From positions 1-64,000 of the forward strand of contig NZ_JAAGLU010000040.1 in NCBI RefSeq assembly GCF_010550245.1: DNA of 64,000 nt. Direction: 5' to 3'. Position numbers and translations under genes: made by a program. Under the pieces are notes generated by a model that was not told the origin of the DNA, did no database searches, and saw nothing but the letters and a program-made list of their open reading frames with translations. Position 1 is the stretch's first letter; each line of letters opens with the position of its first letter. Source of the DNA: Streptomyces sp. SID12501. GTDB taxonomy: Bacteria > Actinomycetota > Actinomycetes > Streptomycetales > Streptomycetaceae. Below are positions 1 through 7,515 of the stretch, in pieces.

Positions 1-401
1 TCCACGCCGCCCTCCGCGCCGGCGCCAGCGGCTTCCTCCTCAAGGACGCGCGCCCCGAGGAACTCCTCGCCGGCATCCGGGCCGTCGCGGTGGGCGACGC
101 CGTCATCGCGCCCGCTCTCACCCGCCGGCTCCTGGACGAGTTCGCCCGCTACGTTCCCGCCCACCGAGCGGACTCCGTCGAGGACCCGGGGCTGTGCTCC
201 CTCACCGAACGCGAACGCGAGATCCTCGTCGCCGTGGGCAAGGGCTGGACCAACGGGGAGATCGCCACCCGGTTCGTCCTGTCCGAGTCCACCGTCAAGA
301 CCCACGTCGGCCGCGTCCTGACCAAGATCGGCGCCCGCGACCGCATCCAGGCCGTGATCTTCGCCTACGACCACGGCCTCGCCCGGCCCAGCGTGGACTG
401 A
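1..401 (+). CDS. LuxR/NarL-type response regulator, 3' part
   Basis: The gene enters from the left edge; reading from base 3 gives an open frame of 132 residues to the stop. The first visible residues (ALRAGASGFLLKD) are the end of a receiver domain, including the conserved Lys of the KD/KP motif. The C-terminal half is a LuxR/GerE helix-turn-helix: LTEREREIL, then NGEIA and SESTVKTHVGRVL. Such proteins are phosphorylated by a sensor kinase and bind DNA as dimers. The partner kinase is probably upstream, outside the window. The GTG at base 90 is internal and should not be taken as a start. Its regulon cannot be told from the sequence. Confidence 0.93.
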   Translation, partial: HAALRAGASGFLLKDARPEELLAGIRAVAVGDAVIAPALTRRLLDEFARYVPAHRADSVEDPGLCSLTEREREILVAVGKGWTNGEIATRFVLSESTVKTHVGRVLTKIGARDRIQAVIFAYDHGLARPSVD

Positions 402-486
402 ACCGACGAGCCGCGGCCGGGAAAGGCCGGGCAGTCTGCCCGCCCCGGCCGGGACACCGGGCCAGAGGGCTTCGGCTGAGGCCCGC

Positions 487-1536
487 TCAGGGGCCTGCCG
501 GGGGAGTGGGACTGGGAGCAGGATCGCGCCGGAGGCGGGTGACGATCCGGCTCGCGGCGGTCTTCTGCAGCAACCCGTAGGCGAGGACCGGCAGCAGCAG
601 GTGCGGTTTGTCGGGCAGGGACGCGGTGATCAGGACCGCACTCGCGCTGCTGTTGTTCATGCCGCAGGCGAGCGTCAGTGACGAGGCGGTACCCGCCTCC
701 AGCCGCAGGACGTGGGCAGCGACCCGGCCGAGAGCGAAGGACAGCAGGCAGACCATGGCGGCCACGGCCAGGGCGGCGGCGAACAGCAGCGGGCGGGGCC
801 GGGCCAGGACGGATCCGAGGGCACCACTGGCGTTGACGTAGGTCAGGAACAGCGACCCGGTCAAGGCCAGCGGCAGCACCGTCCTGTGCAGACGGCGCAG
901 CCACCGCGCGGGCAGGACGAGAGCGCCCAGGAGGCCCGCCGCGCAGGGCAGGACCACGGTGGCCAGGCCGAACCCGCCCTGGGCCAGCCTGCCGGTGTCG
1001 ACGAGTACCTGCCCGTAGCCACCGCTCAGCAGCGGCGCCAGCGTCTCCAGCAGCAAGGGGGTGGTGAGCGGGCTGAGGAGGGTGGAGGCCAGGACGAGGC
1101 CCACCATCGTCGGCTGGTCGCCGTCGCCCTTGTCGGTCCACACGGTGGCTCCCGCGGCGACGGGCATCGCCACGACGAGGATCATCGCGGTGAGCAGTCC
1201 GCTGCCGCCGTCGGAGTCGGGGGTGCGCCGCAGCAGCAACGCGACGAACGGCACGACCGCCAGCGGGATCGCCAGGTGCAGCACGAGCCCGGCGAGCAGC
1301 GCCTTCGGGTGCCGCAGCAGGCGGCCCAGCTCGCGGACGGGCACCTGGAGCCCGGCCGAGAACAGCACCAGGGACAGCAGGAGCGGTGCGGTGTGCAGCG
1401 TCAGGTGGGCCGGCGGTAAGAGATGGGGTCGGCGCAGCCACAGTCCAGGTCCGGGCAGGAACAGGGCGAGGAAATAGGCGAGAACCACGGCACGGCCGAG
1501 CCGATGCCGCAGCCAGGACGCGGCGCGGATGTGCAT
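487..1536 (-). CDS. Bile acid:sodium symporter (BASS) family transporter
   Basis: This 349-residue protein is almost wholly hydrophobic, with about nine to ten membrane spans. It carries BASS-fold signatures: an early SLVLFSAGLQ segment and, near residue 290, LACGMNNSSASAVLI followed by LPDKPHLLLPVL, which matches the discontinuous-helix core of the family. BASS proteins use the sodium gradient to import bile acids, keto acids or other organic anions; the bacterial substrate is usually unknown. It is convergent with the response regulator and divergent from the membrane protein at 1629. The ATG start leaves about 90 bp to the divergent gene. Specific substrate not assignable. Confidence 0.82.
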   Translation of the reverse strand: MHIRAASWLRHRLGRAVVLAYFLALFLPGPGLWLRRPHLLPPAHLTLHTAPLLLSLVLFSAGLQVPVRELGRLLRHPKALLAGLVLHLAIPLAVVPFVALLLRRTPDSDGGSGLLTAMILVVAMPVAAGATVWTDKGDGDQPTMVGLVLASTLLSPLTTPLLLETLAPLLSGGYGQVLVDTGRLAQGGFGLATVVLPCAAGLLGALVLPARWLRRLHRTVLPLALTGSLFLTYVNASGALGSVLARPRPLLFAAALAVAAMVCLLSFALGRVAAHVLRLEAGTASSLTLACGMNNSSASAVLITASLPDKPHLLLPVLAYGLLQKTAASRIVTRLRRDPAPSPTPPAGP

Positions 1537-1628
1537 CGGCCCATCGTGATCAGGCCGGACGCGGCGGCCCGGGAAAGCCGCGCGGCAGTCAGGATGCGTT
1601 CAGGTAACCGCTGGCAGCGTCCCGCCCC

Positions 1629-2468
1629 ATGACCTACGAACTCTCCGAGACACCTGAGGCCGAACCGGGCACGAGTGCCTCCGCCCGCCCCTCCCACCGC
1701 CTGCGCTGGAACAAGGTCCCCGAAGTCACCGCCTACTTCTGGATCATCAAGGTGCTGTGCACGACCGTCGGCGAGACCGCGGCGGACCTGCTCAACGAGA
1801 AGACCGGTCTGGGCCTGACCGGTGTGTCGGTCCTGATGAGCGCGCTGCTCGCGGTCGTCCTTGTCGTGCAGTTCCGTACGACCGCCTACCGCGCGGGCGT
1901 CTACTGGCTCGCCGTCGCCCTGATCAGCGTCGTCGGCACGCTGGTCAGCGACAACCTCACCGACAACATGGGCGTACCGCTGGAGACGACCACCACGGTC
2001 TTCGCGCTCCTCCTCGCGCTCGTCTTCGCCGTCTGGTACCGGCGTGAGCGGACCCTGTCCATCCACAGCATCGACACCACCAGCCGTGAGGCGTTCTACT
2101 GGCTGGCCGTGCTGTTCACGTTCGCCCTCGGGACCGCGGCCGGTGACCTGGTCTCCGAGCGTATGAACCTCGGGTACTGGCTCGCGGCCGTCCTGTTCGC
2201 CCTGGCCATCGGCGCCGTCGCGCTCGCGCACTTCACGCTGGGCCTGGACGCGGTGTGGAGCTTCTGGATCGCCTACGTCCTCACCCGCCCGCTCGGGGCC
2301 TCGATCGGCGACTACCTCTCCCAGCCGACCGGCGACGGCGGTCTCGGTTTCGGCACCGTCGTCACCAGCGCGCTGTTCCTCGCGGTCATCCTCGGCCTGG
2401 TCGTCTACCTGGCGGTGACGCGCAAGGACGTCACGCAGCCGCAGAGCGCGGCGCGGCAGGGGAGCTGA
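1629..2468 (+). CDS. COG4705-type repeat membrane protein
   Basis: A 279-residue integral membrane protein built of four similar repeats of about 60 residues. Each has a pair of helices and an acidic end motif: GETAADLL, GTLVSDNL, GTAAGDLVSE and GASIGDYLSQ. The N-terminal 30 residues are hydrophilic and probably cytoplasmic. This matches the uncharacterised COG4705 membrane-anchored family; the repeated G-x-x-x-(S/G/A)-D motif suggests metal or ion binding but that is inference. ATG start, divergent from the BASS gene with a short shared promoter region. Confidence 0.75.
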   Translation: MTYELSETPEAEPGTSASARPSHRLRWNKVPEVTAYFWIIKVLCTTVGETAADLLNEKTGLGLTGVSVLMSALLAVVLVVQFRTTAYRAGVYWLAVALISVVGTLVSDNLTDNMGVPLETTTTVFALLLALVFAVWYRRERTLSIHSIDTTSREAFYWLAVLFTFALGTAAGDLVSERMNLGYWLAAVLFALAIGAVALAHFTLGLDAVWSFWIAYVLTRPLGASIGDYLSQPTGDGGLGFGTVVTSALFLAVILGLVVYLAVTRKDVTQPQSAARQGS

Positions 2469-2491
2469 GCTGTTCTCGACGTGGCGGGCAG

Positions 2492-2641
2492 GTGGTCAGC
2501 GAAACGGTTCCGCGCCCCGAACTGGAGCCCATCTTCACCGCGCTTGCCGGGCAGTGGGAGACGGACGGCCGCCTGGTACCGGGCCGGGCGGATGAGGAGT
2601 GGACGATCCTCGCCCGCCGCTACCCCTGGCCCGGACGCTGA
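2492..2641 (+). CDS. Small hypothetical protein (49 aa)
   Basis: A short frame from GTG to TGA, 23 bp after the COG4705 gene. Its product has an ordered acidic/aromatic composition (ELEPIFTALAGQWE, then DEEWTILARRYPWPGR) that looks more like real protein than like a shadow. There is no strong ribosome site directly before the GTG, so it may be translated by re-initiation after the upstream gene. No family recognised. Confidence 0.35.
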   Translation: MVSETVPRPELEPIFTALAGQWETDGRLVPGRADEEWTILARRYPWPGR

Positions 2642-2829
2642 CCGTGCGGTGCGGGCACTGCCCCCGCACCGCACCTCCAGGGAGTACGCAGGCGCCACCG
2701 CAGGAGAACGCAGGCCAGCAGGAACCACGGGATTTCCCTGTCAAGTTCAGCGTGTTGAAGTCAGGGCGGGTCCCGGCCTGGGCGGTCGGTAGTACTTGAA
2801 GGCTTGGCCGGAGCTGACAGCGGTTGTGG

Positions 2830-3675
2830 TCAGAGGCCGATGTCGGCCAGCCACTGGCTTGTGGTCCGGGGGGTGACTCCCAGCAGCTTCTCGGCGGAAA
2901 TCTCCGGCGCGATCGAGCGTCCGGGCATGGCGCTCATCGCCTGGTAGGCCCCTGCGATGTCAGCGGCGGCGCTCTCTCCGATCAGGGGCGCCAGTGAGGT
3001 ACGGAACTCCTCGGCGGTGGTCTGGTCGAAGACCACGTCCCGTCCGAGCCGGGCGCCGAACGCCTCGGCCAGATCCGGCCCCGTGATCGCCGGGTACTGG
3101 CCGACGGAGACCACGCCGGTGACGTCCGTGCGGTCGAGCAGGGCGACGACGGCGTCGGCGATGTCCAGGTGGGAGGCCCAGGAGACGGGGAAGTCGGCCC
3201 GAATCGGGTAGGGCAGAACGCCGCGCTCGCGGACCGAGCCGATGACGTGCGGTATGAGCAGGTTCTCGAGATACAGCTCGGGCGCGATGACCGCGTGGGA
3301 CACGCCGCAGTCGGCCAGGCCGGCGGCCAGTGTCGCGGCGGCACCGCCGATGGCCGGATCGATCGGGAAGCCGCTGGTGGAGAACACCACGCGGGCCGGC
3401 GGGGCCTCGCGGACGGCGGTGAGGATGTTGTGCGCGTAGGTCTGACGGTCCTCCTCGGAGGCCACCGGCAGGTGGACGAAGACCCCCTCGGCACCTCGGT
3501 AGGCGTCGGTCAGGTCGGCGGCGGAGGAGTATCCGGCGGCCACGACATGCTGCGCGCCGTGCACGACGGCGTCGGGATTGCGGGTCAGAGCGGTCACGGA
3601 CTTGCCCGTGGCGGCGAGAGCGGCGACGACGGGGGCACCCTGGGCGCCGGTGGAGCCATGAATCACGTAGGTCAT
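2830..3675 (-). CDS. NmrA-like NAD(P)-binding oxidoreductase
   Basis: A 281-residue Rossmann-fold protein. The N-terminal dinucleotide-binding motif is IHGSTGAQGAPVV (GxxGxxG type), followed by ALTRNPD, where the Arg is the usual contact for the NADP phosphate. The middle contains FSTSGF, in the position where classical short-chain dehydrogenases carry the catalytic Ser. The overall layout fits the NmrA/QorB atypical SDR group, which act as quinone reductases or redox sensors. It is divergent from an HxlR regulator 64 bp away; such pairs usually respond to electrophiles or quinones. A perfect inverted repeat lies just before its ATG. Confidence 0.85.
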   Translation of the reverse strand: MTYVIHGSTGAQGAPVVAALAATGKSVTALTRNPDAVVHGAQHVVAAGYSSAADLTDAYRGAEGVFVHLPVASEEDRQTYAHNILTAVREAPPARVVFSTSGFPIDPAIGGAAATLAAGLADCGVSHAVIAPELYLENLLIPHVIGSVRERGVLPYPIRADFPVSWASHLDIADAVVALLDRTDVTGVVSVGQYPAITGPDLAEAFGARLGRDVVFDQTTAEEFRTSLAPLIGESAAADIAGAYQAMSAMPGRSIAPEISAEKLLGVTPRTTSQWLADIGL

Positions 3676-3680
3676 GGCGC

Positions 3681-3723
3681 CATTAGTGCATGCGGTGCAC
3701 CAGTTACATCAACTGCACTAATG
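3681..3723. promoter_or_regulatory. Inverted-repeat operator between nmrA-like and hxlR-like genes
   Basis: CATTAGTGCA (3681-3690) and TGCACTAATG (3714-3723) are exact reverse complements separated by 23 bp, in the 64-bp divergent intergenic region. One arm lies 5 bp from the oxidoreductase ATG and the other 16 bp before the regulator GTG. Placement and symmetry fit autoregulation by the HxlR-type protein. Both genes lack a clear ribosome site, so transcripts may be leaderless. Confidence 0.7.
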
Positions 3724-3739
3724 GGGTACGGTCAAAACT

Positions 3740-4075
3740 GTGACCGATCCCTGTCTGCCCGAGTGCGGTGTCGCCCGCTTCCTTACGCTGCTCAACGGAC
3801 CGTGGGCCACCCTGATCGTGCGCGAACTGCTCCACGGCCCCCACCGGTTCACCCAGCTGCGCGAGGCCCTGCCCGGCATCAGCCCGCACACCCTGACCAG
3901 CCGGCTGCGCCAGTTCGAGCGGCACGGCATCGTCACCCGCACGAGCTATGCGGAGATCCCGCCGCGCGTCGAGTACGCGCTGACCCCGCTCGGCGAGGGA
4001 CTGCGCGAGGTCCTGGAGGCCATGGGGACGTGGGCCATGGCGGTGCCGGATCCCGAGGGCGGCGTCACCGCCTGA
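3740..4075 (+). CDS. HxlR-family winged-helix regulator
   Basis: A 111-residue protein of the size and pattern of HxlR regulators: an N-terminal Cys-containing segment (DPCLPECGVARFL), then NGPWATLIVRELLHGPHRFTQL, the recognition region ISPHTLTSRLRQFERHGI and a wing with YALTPLG. HxlR proteins often sense electrophiles or oxidants through a conserved N-terminal Cys; two Cys are present here, at residues 5 and 9. GTG start, probably leaderless, since a TACGGT-like -10 element sits about 10 bp upstream. It most likely represses the divergent NmrA-like gene and itself. Confidence 0.9.
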   Translation: MTDPCLPECGVARFLTLLNGPWATLIVRELLHGPHRFTQLREALPGISPHTLTSRLRQFERHGIVTRTSYAEIPPRVEYALTPLGEGLREVLEAMGTWAMAVPDPEGGVTA

Positions 4076-4105
4076 CGTACACCTGGCCCGGCGGCCCGGA
4101 CGCGG

Positions 4106-4506
4106 TCACGGCGAGGACGCGAGCCGCTGCCGCAGGGCGTCGTTGTCGTCGTGGTGGACGACCTCCTCGAAGCGCAGCCGCAGCCCGTGCTTGCCCAGCA
4201 GTTCCGCCACGCCATACGGAGACTCATCTCGCGGAAGCCGTGGTCGTGGTGCGCGGCCCAGGCGGTACACCGCAGGGCGTTGCCGCACATCGTTGCGATC
4301 GAGCCGTCGGCGTTGAAGCAGCAGACTTCGAGGACGACCGGGCTGATGCTGATCAGGCTGCTGATGACAAGGCCGTCCGCGCCTACGCCGGTTCGCCTGG
4401 CACAGAGGCGTTCCGCCTCCTTCGACCAGTCCTTCTCGCTGTCCGGCATGGGGTCGGCTAACAGGACGAAGTCGTTCGCCGCTCCGTGGATCTTGCGGAA
4501 GCGCAT
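4106..4506 (-). pseudogene. Diaminopimelate epimerase-like gene, broken
   Basis: From the ATG at 4506, behind a good GAGGAG ribosome site, the first ~95 residues read as a DapF-family N-terminus: MRFRKIHGAANDFVLL, then RRTGVGADGL and CCFNADGS.ATMCGNALRC, the last of which carries the active-site Cys region. After about base 4220 the family match stops. The frame then runs on antisense to the HxlR gene down to 3946, while another frame gives VAELLGKHGLRLRFEEVV and a stop at 4106. The C-terminal domain with the second catalytic Cys is missing, so no epimerase activity is expected. Genes of this divergent DapF type sit in non-lysine loci of Streptomyces. It is the last gene of the operon starting at 5824. 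Confidence 0.6.
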
Positions 4507-4566
4507 GGCAAAGCTCCTCGCTGGGCTGAGGTGACAGTTCTCGTGATGGCCCAAAAGGGCCCGGGG

Positions 4567-4812
4567 TCACAGGAGTTCGATGGGCCGATAGGTGGTCGTC
4601 GGCTTGTTCATGACCCACGGGGCGTGCCCGTCGAAGATCAGCACCCGGTGCCCCGAGGTGCCGGCGGACCTCATGTCGCGGACCGGCAGGTACTGCCCGT
4701 CGAGGCACACGAAGTCGCCTATGCGGACATCACTGGGCTGCCTCTGACCGGCGATGGTGCCGAGGGGAGGAGGGGGTGCAGGAGTCGGGTCGGTGGTGCG
4801 GCGCTCGTACAT
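4567..4812 (-). CDS. Conserved-looking small protein (81 aa)
   Basis: Starts at an ATG directly after the TGA of the 28-aa ORF, so it is translationally coupled. A proline-rich N-terminal tail is followed by a compact beta-rich domain (RIGDFVCLDGQYLPVRDM, then HRVLIFDGHAPWVM) that resembles a small SH3-like or nucleotide-handling fold. No family is recognised with certainty. Position between the Nudix-like gene and the DapF-like remnant suggests a shared pathway. Confidence 0.6.
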   Translation of the reverse strand: MYERRTTDPTPAPPPPLGTIAGQRQPSDVRIGDFVCLDGQYLPVRDMRSAGTSGHRVLIFDGHAPWVMNKPTTTYRPIELL

Positions 4813-4899
4813 TCAGCCTCTCCAGATGGCCAGGGGGATCGAGCCGCCGAGTGCCAAGAGGCTTGCCACGTAGGCGAGTTGCTGGTTCCGGGGGCTCAT
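4813..4899 (-). CDS. 28-aa membrane microprotein
   Basis: The ATG overlaps the TGA of the Nudix-like gene (ATGA) and its own TGA abuts the ATG of the next gene. The product has a short polar head (MSPRNQQ) and one hydrophobic helix (LAYVASLLALGGSIPLAIW). Exact coupling at both ends argues that it is translated. Function unknown; it could be a membrane anchor or partner of a neighbouring protein. Confidence 0.5.
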   Translation of the reverse strand: MSPRNQQLAYVASLLALGGSIPLAIWRG

Positions 4900-5438
4900 G
4901 GGGCACCGACCAGGTGGCCGTGAAGGCGGTTGCGGACTGACGGGATACCGATCTCCCCGAGGGGCATCCAGGCCGCTGCGCCCGTTTCGATCACCAAGGG
5001 GGCGACGGCCCCAGAGTGGGCCCGGAAGAGGTATCGGAAGCCGATCCGGAGGCGGGGGCCATACCCGTGTTGCCCGGCTCGGGTCACGTCGATCAGGAAG
5101 GGGCCCTCGCTGTCGGGTTCCGTCCACACCTCGCGAATGCCGACCGCCTCGGCCAACAGACGCAGGGCAGCCCCGCTGAGTGAGTCGTCCTGTGCTTCCG
5201 GCTCCGCTTCGGCAAGGGCGAAGGCTCCTTCGTACCGTAGGGACAGGACGCGATTGCGTTCGTCGACGACGACCGCGCCCGTCGTCACGAGGGGGCAGCG
5301 CCGGCTGTGGGCGCAGGTCCCGCGCTGTGCGTGGTCGCGGGCGGCGTCGTACACCGGCATCAGCGCCATCTTCTCGTCAGGGTGCTCGTGGATGTAGTGG
5401 GACAGCTCCCGGATGATCTGGTCCTCCCTGACACTCAC
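4896..5438 (-). CDS. Nudix-fold protein with a degenerate Nudix box
   Basis: The GTG at 5438 overlaps the stop of the preceding gene (GTGA), giving 180 residues. An N-terminal helical segment with Cys/His (CAHSRRCP near residue 44) precedes a Nudix-like domain (TGAVVVDERNRVLSLRYEG, later FRYLFRAHSG and EIGAAAWMPLGEI-type beta strands). The expected box GX5EX7REXXEEXGX is present only as SLSGAALRLLAEAVGI: the first metal-binding Glu is Leu and only one of the paired Glu remains. Hydrolysis is therefore doubtful; it may bind a nucleotide or coenzyme as a sensor. Confidence 0.7.
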   Translation of the reverse strand: MSVREDQIIRELSHYIHEHPDEKMALMPVYDAARDHAQRGTCAHSRRCPLVTTGAVVVDERNRVLSLRYEGAFALAEAEPEAQDDSLSGAALRLLAEAVGIREVWTEPDSEGPFLIDVTRAGQHGYGPRLRIGFRYLFRAHSGAVAPLVIETGAAAWMPLGEIGIPSVRNRLHGHLVGAP

Positions 5439-5824
5439 GGGGCACCGAGCCCGTGGCGCTGGGTATAGATCCACAGGAGCCTTCGCGTGATGTCGGCGGC
5501 ATCCCGGAGGTAGATGAAGGCGCCGAACGACGGAGTCTCAGAGGTCGGACGGTTCTGCAGGTCGAGGAGCCGGTACCCCGTGCGGAACAGTTCCCGCACG
5601 TCCTCGTCCTCGTCTGCCCCCAGATCCTCACCGAGGAGAAGGTTGAGGTGCCCGATGATCTCCGGCAGTGACACGTCCATGTCCTTGCGGGTCGAGGTGG
5701 CCATCTGCATGGCGAGGACCGCGTCGGTGCTCTCGGAGATCGTCTCGACGTCGACCGGGGGAGCTTCGGTCCCAGCGCTGTCGGTTGCTCTCGATGCCTT
5801 GCCACTACTTGCCACAGTGATCAC
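5435..5824 (-). CDS. Hypothetical protein (129 aa), first gene of Nudix operon
   Basis: GTG start behind a GAAGGGG ribosome site; the stop overlaps the Nudix-like gene start. The product is acidic and helical, with VDVETISESTDAVLAM, PEIIGHLNLLLGEDL and an acidic DEDEDVREL stretch. Its general pattern recalls Streptomyces DUF6415-type proteins found beside natural-product genes, but this is only a resemblance. GGCAAGT repeats lie in its first codons and upstream, so it may be controlled with the XRE module. Confidence 0.55.
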   Translation of the reverse strand: MITVASSGKASRATDSAGTEAPPVDVETISESTDAVLAMQMATSTRKDMDVSLPEIIGHLNLLLGEDLGADEDEDVRELFRTGYRLLDLQNRPTSETPSFGAFIYLRDAADITRRLLWIYTQRHGLGAP

Positions 5825-5915
5825 CGCTTCGCCCCTTCAGCGCACGTGTTCCAGCCGTGCCAGTAACGCTAGGAAGAGCGACAGGAGGGGCTCTACGAGT
5901 GTGTCGGAACTTGCC
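5796..5915. promoter_or_regulatory. GGCAAGT repeats before the 129-aa gene
   Basis: On the minus strand the core GGCAAG recurs at 5796-5803 and GGCAAGTA at 5806-5813 (one helical turn apart, inside the first codons), with GGCAAGTT at 5908-5915 in the gap after the XRE gene. The same core is repeated before the small gene at 7515. A shared operator for the XRE-DUF5753 protein is the simplest reading. Confidence 0.4.
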
Positions 5916-5921
5916 CGGCGT

Positions 5922-6767
5922 TCACCCCAGGGATTCGATGGCTGCCGTGATGATTTCGCGTGCGGCCGGGCCGTAGACGGCAAGTTCGGCCAGATCCGTG
6001 AACGTCTGGGCATACATGGCAAGTTCGTGCTTCTGCGTGACGGCGAGGTGGGCCGAGACGAGTTCGACGTGGACCGTGTGGTCGTCGTACAGGAAGAAGC
6101 CCTCGACGGGCCAGAGGCTGGAGCGGTCGGCGTCGTCAGGAATGATGCCGATGCTCACCGAGGGAAGCGCCATGACGCTGAGCAGGTAGCCGAGTTGACC
6201 GGCCATCACCTCCGTTCCGCCTATGCGTTTTCGGAGCGCTCCTTCTTCCAGAAGGATGGCGAACGTGTGGTTGCCGTACACGATCTGCTGCTTCTCCACA
6301 CGCACTCTGACGGCCGCCGGCACGTCATCGATGAGGCCGCGACGGTCGCGAATGGAGGTGAGCAGCGCGGTGATGTACGAGCCCGTCTGCACCGGGCCGG
6401 GAATCAGCCACGGCGAGTAGATGCGGAAGCGCTGAGTGCGTTCCCACAGGGGGAGGACGGACTCCTGGGCCTGTTTCAGGCCGGTGCGCTCCATCCGGCG
6501 CCATTCGACGTACATGCCCTCGATGCCACGGGCCGTCGAGACGAGATCCTCGACCGCGCTCTGTGCGCCGCAAGCGGCAGCCCACGCACGAAGGTCGCGC
6601 TCCGAGGGCGGGCGAGTGCCGCTCTCGAAGCGCGAACACTTCGATTCGTGCCAGCCGAGGCTGGTGGCCGACGCTCGCTTGGTGAGCCCGGCTTCGAGCC
6701 GGATTTCGCTCAGGCGTTTCCCCAGGGCCCTGCGGGCTTCCTGAACGCTCGAAGATGGCGATGTCAT
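5922..6767 (-). CDS. XRE-family regulator with DUF5753
   Basis: 281 residues. An N-terminal HTH_XRE domain spans about residues 11-65 (LGKRLSEIRLEAGLTKRASA, then HESKCSRFESGTRPPS). The rest is a DUF5753 domain (EARGIEGMYVEW-type start, IPGPVQTGSYITALL, IRDRR, RVEKQQIVYG, and a C-terminal FTDLAELAV). Streptomyces encode many such regulators, usually beside a small DUF397 or DUF6879 partner; WhiJ is the best studied relative. Here the upstream partner is DUF6879. Likely binds the GGCAAGT repeats at the promoters on both sides. Confidence 0.92.
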   Translation of the reverse strand: MTSPSSSVQEARRALGKRLSEIRLEAGLTKRASATSLGWHESKCSRFESGTRPPSERDLRAWAAACGAQSAVEDLVSTARGIEGMYVEWRRMERTGLKQAQESVLPLWERTQRFRIYSPWLIPGPVQTGSYITALLTSIRDRRGLIDDVPAAVRVRVEKQQIVYGNHTFAILLEEGALRKRIGGTEVMAGQLGYLLSVMALPSVSIGIIPDDADRSSLWPVEGFFLYDDHTVHVELVSAHLAVTQKHELAMYAQTFTDLAELAVYGPAAREIITAAIESLG

Positions 6768-6794
6768 GTCGCTGCGAAGGTGCCGTTCGATCTG

Positions 6795-7304
6795 TCAGGC
6801 CGGCTGGAACTCTGCGTGAGGTGTTGCCCGCGCCCACACGGCCTCGAAGGCCGACTCGCAGAGCTTCGCGACCTCAGGGGCGTCGGTGAGTTCCACCTCC
6901 ATGTTCTCGCCGTCGCCGTCGAAGTGGTTGACGAGGACGAGGCTGGAGTCGAAAAGCCAGAAGTCGTTGCCCGGAAGCGCGAGGCCCGTTGCGTTGCGCC
7001 GGGAGAGCCAGCGCACGTCCTCGCCGGCGGCGATGTTCAGGCCGTCCGTCACGTCGTACTCGAAGCGGATGTACTCGCTGACGGGCGTCGACACGACACG
7101 GGCCCGGCGGACCTCGACGCCTCGCGAGGTCGCCTCCGTGACGAGGCTGAGCCAGTCGGACCAGCGCTCAGCCGGGTCGAAGCTCGTACCGGCCTTCCAG
7201 TCGACGAAGGCCGGGTCCGACTTCATGTAGCTGTCGCGCATCTCCAGATGGACAGCCGTCCGCTGGCAGTCGCGGAACAGCTCCTCAAACGTCGGGGTCC
7301 TCAT
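6795..7304 (-). CDS. DUF6879 family protein
   Basis: 169 residues with the DUF6879 pattern: FEELFRDC.RTAVHLEMRD near the start, RGVEVRRARVVSTPVSEYIRFEYD in the middle, and DFWLFDSSLVLVNHFDGDG. Members sit next to XRE-DUF5753 regulators in Streptomyces, and their molecular role is unknown; an antagonist or ligand-sensing partner of the regulator is commonly supposed. The start overlaps the end of the preceding small gene by 20 bp, and the XRE gene follows 27 bp downstream, forming a three-gene unit. Confidence 0.85.
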   Translation of the reverse strand: MRTPTFEELFRDCQRTAVHLEMRDSYMKSDPAFVDWKAGTSFDPAERWSDWLSLVTEATSRGVEVRRARVVSTPVSEYIRFEYDVTDGLNIAAGEDVRWLSRRNATGLALPGNDFWLFDSSLVLVNHFDGDGENMEVELTDAPEVAKLCESAFEAVWARATPHAEFQPA

Positions 7305-7515
7305 CAGCCTTCTTCACCTCCAGGAAGAACTGCACCATGCGCCGGGGGATCTCCACCACCGACTCATGGCCGGGGATGTCCATCTGCCCGAGGCGCTCGA
7401 TGTCCTCCACCTTCAGCCCCTGCACGAGGTAGCTGTCCTTCTCCTCGTCGAGGTAGATGGTGGGGGAGCCGCCACTGGGACTCTCCGGGTCCTTACCGAG
7501 CTTACGCAGGGCCAT
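7285..7515 (-). CDS. Small protein (76 aa) of the XRE/DUF6879 module
   Basis: Start ATG at 7515 with a strong GAGGAGGA ribosome site 4-5 bases upstream; a longer upstream frame exists but lacks such a site. The acidic product has a compact core (TIYLDEEKDSYLVQGLKV, then RRMVQFFLEVKKADED). Its 3' end overlaps the DUF6879 start by 20 bp. It is the first gene of the module and probably works with the regulator, in the place where a DUF397 protein is often found. Confidence 0.75.
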   Translation of the reverse strand: MALRKLGKDPESPSGGSPTIYLDEEKDSYLVQGLKVEDIERLGQMDIPGHESVVEIPRRMVQFFLEVKKADEDPDV

